Shown: in pieces, positions 43,235 to 46,416 of the stretch
Position numbering within the stretch: position 1 is the stretch's first letter
Layout of the letters: the number at the start of each line of letters is the position of its first letter
Assembly (NCBI RefSeq): GCF_016583645.1
Contig: NZ_NRRL01000030.1
Span: forward strand, 1-46,416
Source of the DNA: Rhodovibrio sodomensis
GTDB lineage: Bacteria > Pseudomonadota > Alphaproteobacteria > Kiloniellales > Rhodovibrionaceae
Length of the DNA stretch: 46,416 nucleotides
Direction: 5' to 3'
Translations under genes and position numbers: made by a program
Notes under the pieces: generated by a model
What the model saw: only the letters and a program-made list of their open reading frames with translations
Databases searched by the model: none
Told to the model about the DNA's origin: nothing

Positions 43235-43370
43235 CGGGTCGCTCTCCCTCGAGCGGAGAGAACAGGTGCGGGTGGGATTCCCCGGCGCACGGCGAGGAGT
43301 CCCACCCGCACCCTCCCACGGCCCTTCGGGTCGCGGGCCCCGCCCTCTCCCCTCAAAGGAGAGGGGTGTG
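43235..43370. repeat. Family A palindromic repeats between purC and the NRDE gene
   Basis: CTCTCCCTCGAGCGGAGAG (43242-43260) is a near-perfect hairpin; further units GTGCGGGTGGGATTCCCC / GGAGTCCCACCCGCAC (about 43265-43311) and CCCTCTCCCCTCAAAGGAGA with GGGG (43343-43366) follow. They occupy most of the 311-base gap 43080-43390, which otherwise has no gene. It lies at the 3' end of the NRDE gene on the minus strand and upstream of purC. Confidence 0.75.
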
Positions 43371-43390
43371 CGGCTCGACCGACAGTCCCA

Positions 43391-44197
43391 CTACCCTCCG
43401 GTGCGGCCGACCGCGTCCACCGGGCGGTGCGGGGTGTCGCTGGGCGGGCCGGGGGCGAACAGGTATTCCGCCGGGCGCGGCTCTTGGTCCAGGGTCTGCG
43501 GCGGCGCGGGCAGGGCGATCAGGCTGGAGGACAGGGTGCCGAAGCCGCTGTCCTGCATGAAGCAGGCCGCGGAGGCCGGGCCCCGCTCGGGGTCTTGCGT
43601 GCGGTCGGCGAGCAACCGGGTCCAGGACGACCAGTCGCCGCTGCCGGGGTCGGGCGCGGGCGCCTGCCGGAAGGCGTCGAGATAGCGCCGCACCCGGGTG
43701 TCCCCGGGATCGTTCAGGTCGCCCGCCGCGATCATCGACAGCCCCTCCGGCAGGGCCTGCACCTCGACGGTGTCGGCGGGCCCGCCGTGGGCGGTTTCGC
43801 CGTCGCCCAGGTTGCGCAGCCAGTACGCCTCGCGCGCGTCCGCCACGATCAGGTTGAACGACCGGTAGGCGCCGGGCTCGAGGTCGCGCAGGGCCTTCGC
43901 GGCTTCGCGCGCCTCGGCGTGGTCGAGGGCTTCCAGCACCAGCTCGCCGCGGCTGCGCTTGTCGGCGTCCGCGCCGAGCGAGCCGTAGCGATTCAGCACC
44001 ACCGCGACCACGCCCCAGTCGTTCAGCCCGGCCCAGCTGCCGCCCGACAGCGCGTCCAGGCCGGCCACGACTTCAGGGCGCTCCGGCCAGTGGCGCGCCG
44101 GCGCCTGCCAGGGCCGTGCCTGCATCTCGTCCCGGTTGGTCGCCACGACCAGCGGCCAGTCGTGGCCCGGCCGGCGCAGCACCACGGCGGTGCACAT
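43391..44197 (-). CDS. NRDE / TANGO2-like protein
   Basis: A 268-residue protein of the NRDE (Ser/Thr-rich T10, TANGO2) family. The motif NRDE is at 21-24, after MCTAVVLRRP; Cys2 would be the N-terminal nucleophile of an Ntn-like fold once Met is removed. GGSWAGLNDWGVVAVVLNR and the C-terminal CFMQDSGFGTLSSSLIAL are typical. GGGAG sits 7-8 bases before the ATG at 44197, so this start (giving MCT) is better than the ATG 44203 just upstream. TANGO2 proteins have been tied to haem and lipid handling, but the bacterial role is open. Confidence 0.88.
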   Translation of the reverse strand: MCTAVVLRRPGHDWPLVVATNRDEMQARPWQAPARHWPERPEVVAGLDALSGGSWAGLNDWGVVAVVLNRYGSLGADADKRSRGELVLEALDHAEAREAAKALRDLEPGAYRSFNLIVADAREAYWLRNLGDGETAHGGPADTVEVQALPEGLSMIAAGDLNDPGDTRVRRYLDAFRQAPAPDPGSGDWSSWTRLLADRTQDPERGPASAACFMQDSGFGTLSSSLIALPAPPQTLDQEPRPAEYLFAPGPPSDTPHRPVDAVGRTGG

Positions 44198-44253
44198 ATC
44201 CATACTCCCGTTCGGTTTCGCGTGAGCTTCAGCCGGTCCGTCTGCTTCGGCGG

Positions 44254-44282
44254 TTCACCTTGGACCGGCGAGCCGTTATAAG
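44254..44282 (+). promoter_or_regulatory. Sigma-70-like promoter of the ATP synthase zeta subunit gene
   Basis: TTCACC (44254-44259) and TATAAG (44277-44282) are separated by exactly 17 bases and lie 65 bases upstream of the start codon. Four of six and five of six positions fit the -35 and -10 consensus. This is the best promoter candidate in the window. Confidence 0.55.
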
Positions 44283-44346
44283 ATTGGATGGGACGTATCA
44301 CCGCCCCGCCGCACGGGGCAATCCAACGCCTGGAGACCGCGCCAGC

Positions 44347-44670
44347 ATGACCAGCTTCAAGGACCGCGAAGAGGCCTTCGAGAACAAGTACAAGCACGAC
44401 GAAGACCTGCGCTTTAAGACGATTGCCCGGCGCAACAAGCTGTTCGGCCTGTGGGTCGCCGAGCAGCTCGGCCTGACGGGCGAGGAGGCGCAGCAGTACG
44501 CGCGCTCGGTCGTCAAGGCGGACATGCAGATGCCGGGCGACCAGGACGTGATCGACAAGGTCAAGAAGGACGTCGACGAGGCGGGCCTGTCGGAGCTGTC
44601 GGAGCACCGGCTGCACAAGCGCCTGGGCGAATGCTTCGAGGACGCCAAGCAGCAGGTGATGGACGAGTAG
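44347..44670 (+). CDS. ATP synthase inhibitor, zeta subunit (DUF1476)
   Basis: A 107-residue all-helical protein of the DUF1476 family, the zeta inhibitor of the alphaproteobacterial F1F0-ATP synthase, which inserts its N-terminus into the F1 head to block ATP hydrolysis. The inhibitory start is MTSFKDREEAFENKYKHDED, followed by RFKTIARRNKLFGLWVAEQLG and the C-terminal HRLHKRLGECFEDAKQQV. Single gene with its own promoter and terminator. It lies between purB and purC, as is common in alphaproteobacteria. Confidence 0.93.
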   Translation: MTSFKDREEAFENKYKHDEDLRFKTIARRNKLFGLWVAEQLGLTGEEAQQYARSVVKADMQMPGDQDVIDKVKKDVDEAGLSELSEHRLHKRLGECFEDAKQQVMDE

Positions 44671-44703
44671 GCGGTCGGCGCGGCTGCGCGCGCGCGTGTT
44701 GAG

Positions 44704-44736
44704 GCCCCGTCGATCCCAAAGTCGGCGGGGCTTTTT
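44704..44736 (+). terminator. Rho-independent terminator of the zeta subunit gene
   Basis: A 10-bp stem GCCCCGTCGA (44704-44713) / TCGGCGGGGC (44722-44731), one G-T wobble, 8-base loop, followed by TTTTT (44732-44736). It begins 34 bases after the stop codon. Confidence 0.92.
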
Positions 44737-44774
44737 CGTGTCCCGGCGGCCGCTTGCTAAGCGAGGCAGGGTGG

Positions 44775-44908
44775 CGCGGCGGGTTCCCTCTCATCCACTG
44801 GGAGGAGAGGGCTAGGGTGAGGTGGTAGCCGCGGCATCGCAACTGCGACAGCGTGCAGACCTACCCCACCCTGGCCCTCCCCTTCGAGCGAAGGGGAGGG
44901 AACGCGCC
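44775..44908. repeat. Family A palindromic repeat pair near the purB 3' end
   Basis: The left unit has GGGTTCCCTCTCATCCACTG then GGAGGAGAGGGCTAGGGTGA (44781-44820); the inverted partner has CCACCCTGGCCCTCCCCTTC then GAGCGAAGGGGAGGGAACG (44866-44904). It lies between the zeta-subunit terminator and the convergent purB stop. Confidence 0.78.
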
Positions 44909-44945
44909 GCTGCGCCCGTGAGACCCGGCGAGCGGCGTTACCCCC

Positions 44946-46241
<1,296 letters not shown>

Positions 46242-46376
46242 CGGCGAACGGCTCCGTCGGCTGGCAGGGCACGGTGACTTGGCGGGTCGGGTGGCGCGGA
46301 CCAAAGCCCGGGGAGCGCGCCCCTGTCAAGCTGCCGCGCCGCGCGTTAGCTTGTCGTTAGATTGGCGGACGTATCG

Positions 46377-46416
46377 GCGGGTTCCCTCCCCTTCGCTCGA
46401 AGGGGAGGGAACCCGC
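46377..46416. repeat. Perfect 19-bp palindrome at the window end (family A)
   Basis: GCGGGTTCCCTCCCCTTCG (46377-46395), a CT spacer and the exact reverse complement CGAAGGGGAGGGAACCCGC (46398-46416). It matches the core of the 44866-44904 unit. It may continue past the window. Confidence 0.88.

Overview
The window is very GC-rich, densely coding DNA that most likely comes from a chromosome of an alphaproteobacterium of the Rhodospirillales/Rhodovibrionales kind. The grounds are gene families and gene orders typical of that group: a zeta-type ATP synthase inhibitor (DUF1476), trmL/hemF beside petABC, a MoxR-DUF58-DUF4159 cluster, a DUF6111 gene before the CCA-adding enzyme, and a photoactive yellow protein. 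The genus is not identifiable from sequence reading alone. No rRNA, tRNA, CRISPR array, transposase or phage gene was seen.

Layout. 1-1131: a palindromic repeat, a GNAT acetyltransferase and a paired inverted-repeat element. 1132-8661 (minus): MoxR ATPase, DUF58, a BatA/DUF4159 membrane protein, a VWA membrane protein and TspO, read as one operon. 8707-11833 (plus): DUF1285, CoA-type Nudix hydrolase, DUF6111 and CCA-adding enzyme. 11837-13919: an AhpD-like protein and then an unrecognised three-gene cassette (hypothetical protein, HigA-like HTH regulator, small two-helix membrane protein) behind a palindromic operator. 13950-18253: hemF and trmL (minus), then the cytochrome bc1 operon petABC (plus), closed by a strong terminator. 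18426-23518 (plus): mtnP, mtnA, a class II aldolase and a VOC protein, which together look like a methylthioadenosine/5'-deoxyadenosine salvage 'DHAP shunt', then gltX.

23780-32769: a coherent regulon for uptake and breakdown of an (acetyl)polyamine-like compound. A divergent LysR regulator faces potB-potC-potD-potA, followed by a class III aminotransferase, a beta-keto acid cleavage enzyme and an acetylpolyamine amidohydrolase whose catalytic residues all match the characterised enzyme. 32770-33289 is a repeat hot spot holding three different palindromic repeat families. 33290-37316: GNAT, cysS, a membrane-bound LytTR regulator, DUF2306 and a LysE-type exporter.

37410-42283 is the most striking region. 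It holds a complete photoactive yellow protein (PYP) of exactly 125 residues with Tyr42, Glu46 and Cys69 in place, the dedicated 4-coumarate ligase that activates its chromophore, a stand-alone PAS protein, a c-type haem DUF3365 protein and an ATP-grasp enzyme. The ligase carries an N-terminal region resembling an acyl-carrier domain with a DSL motif. This block lies directly downstream of purC, where purS-purQ-purL are usually found in alphaproteobacteria. 42318-46241 holds purC, an NRDE/TANGO2-like protein, the ATP synthase zeta subunit and purB. Several gene ends are marked by members of a dispersed GGG(T/A)GAGGGG-type palindromic repeat.
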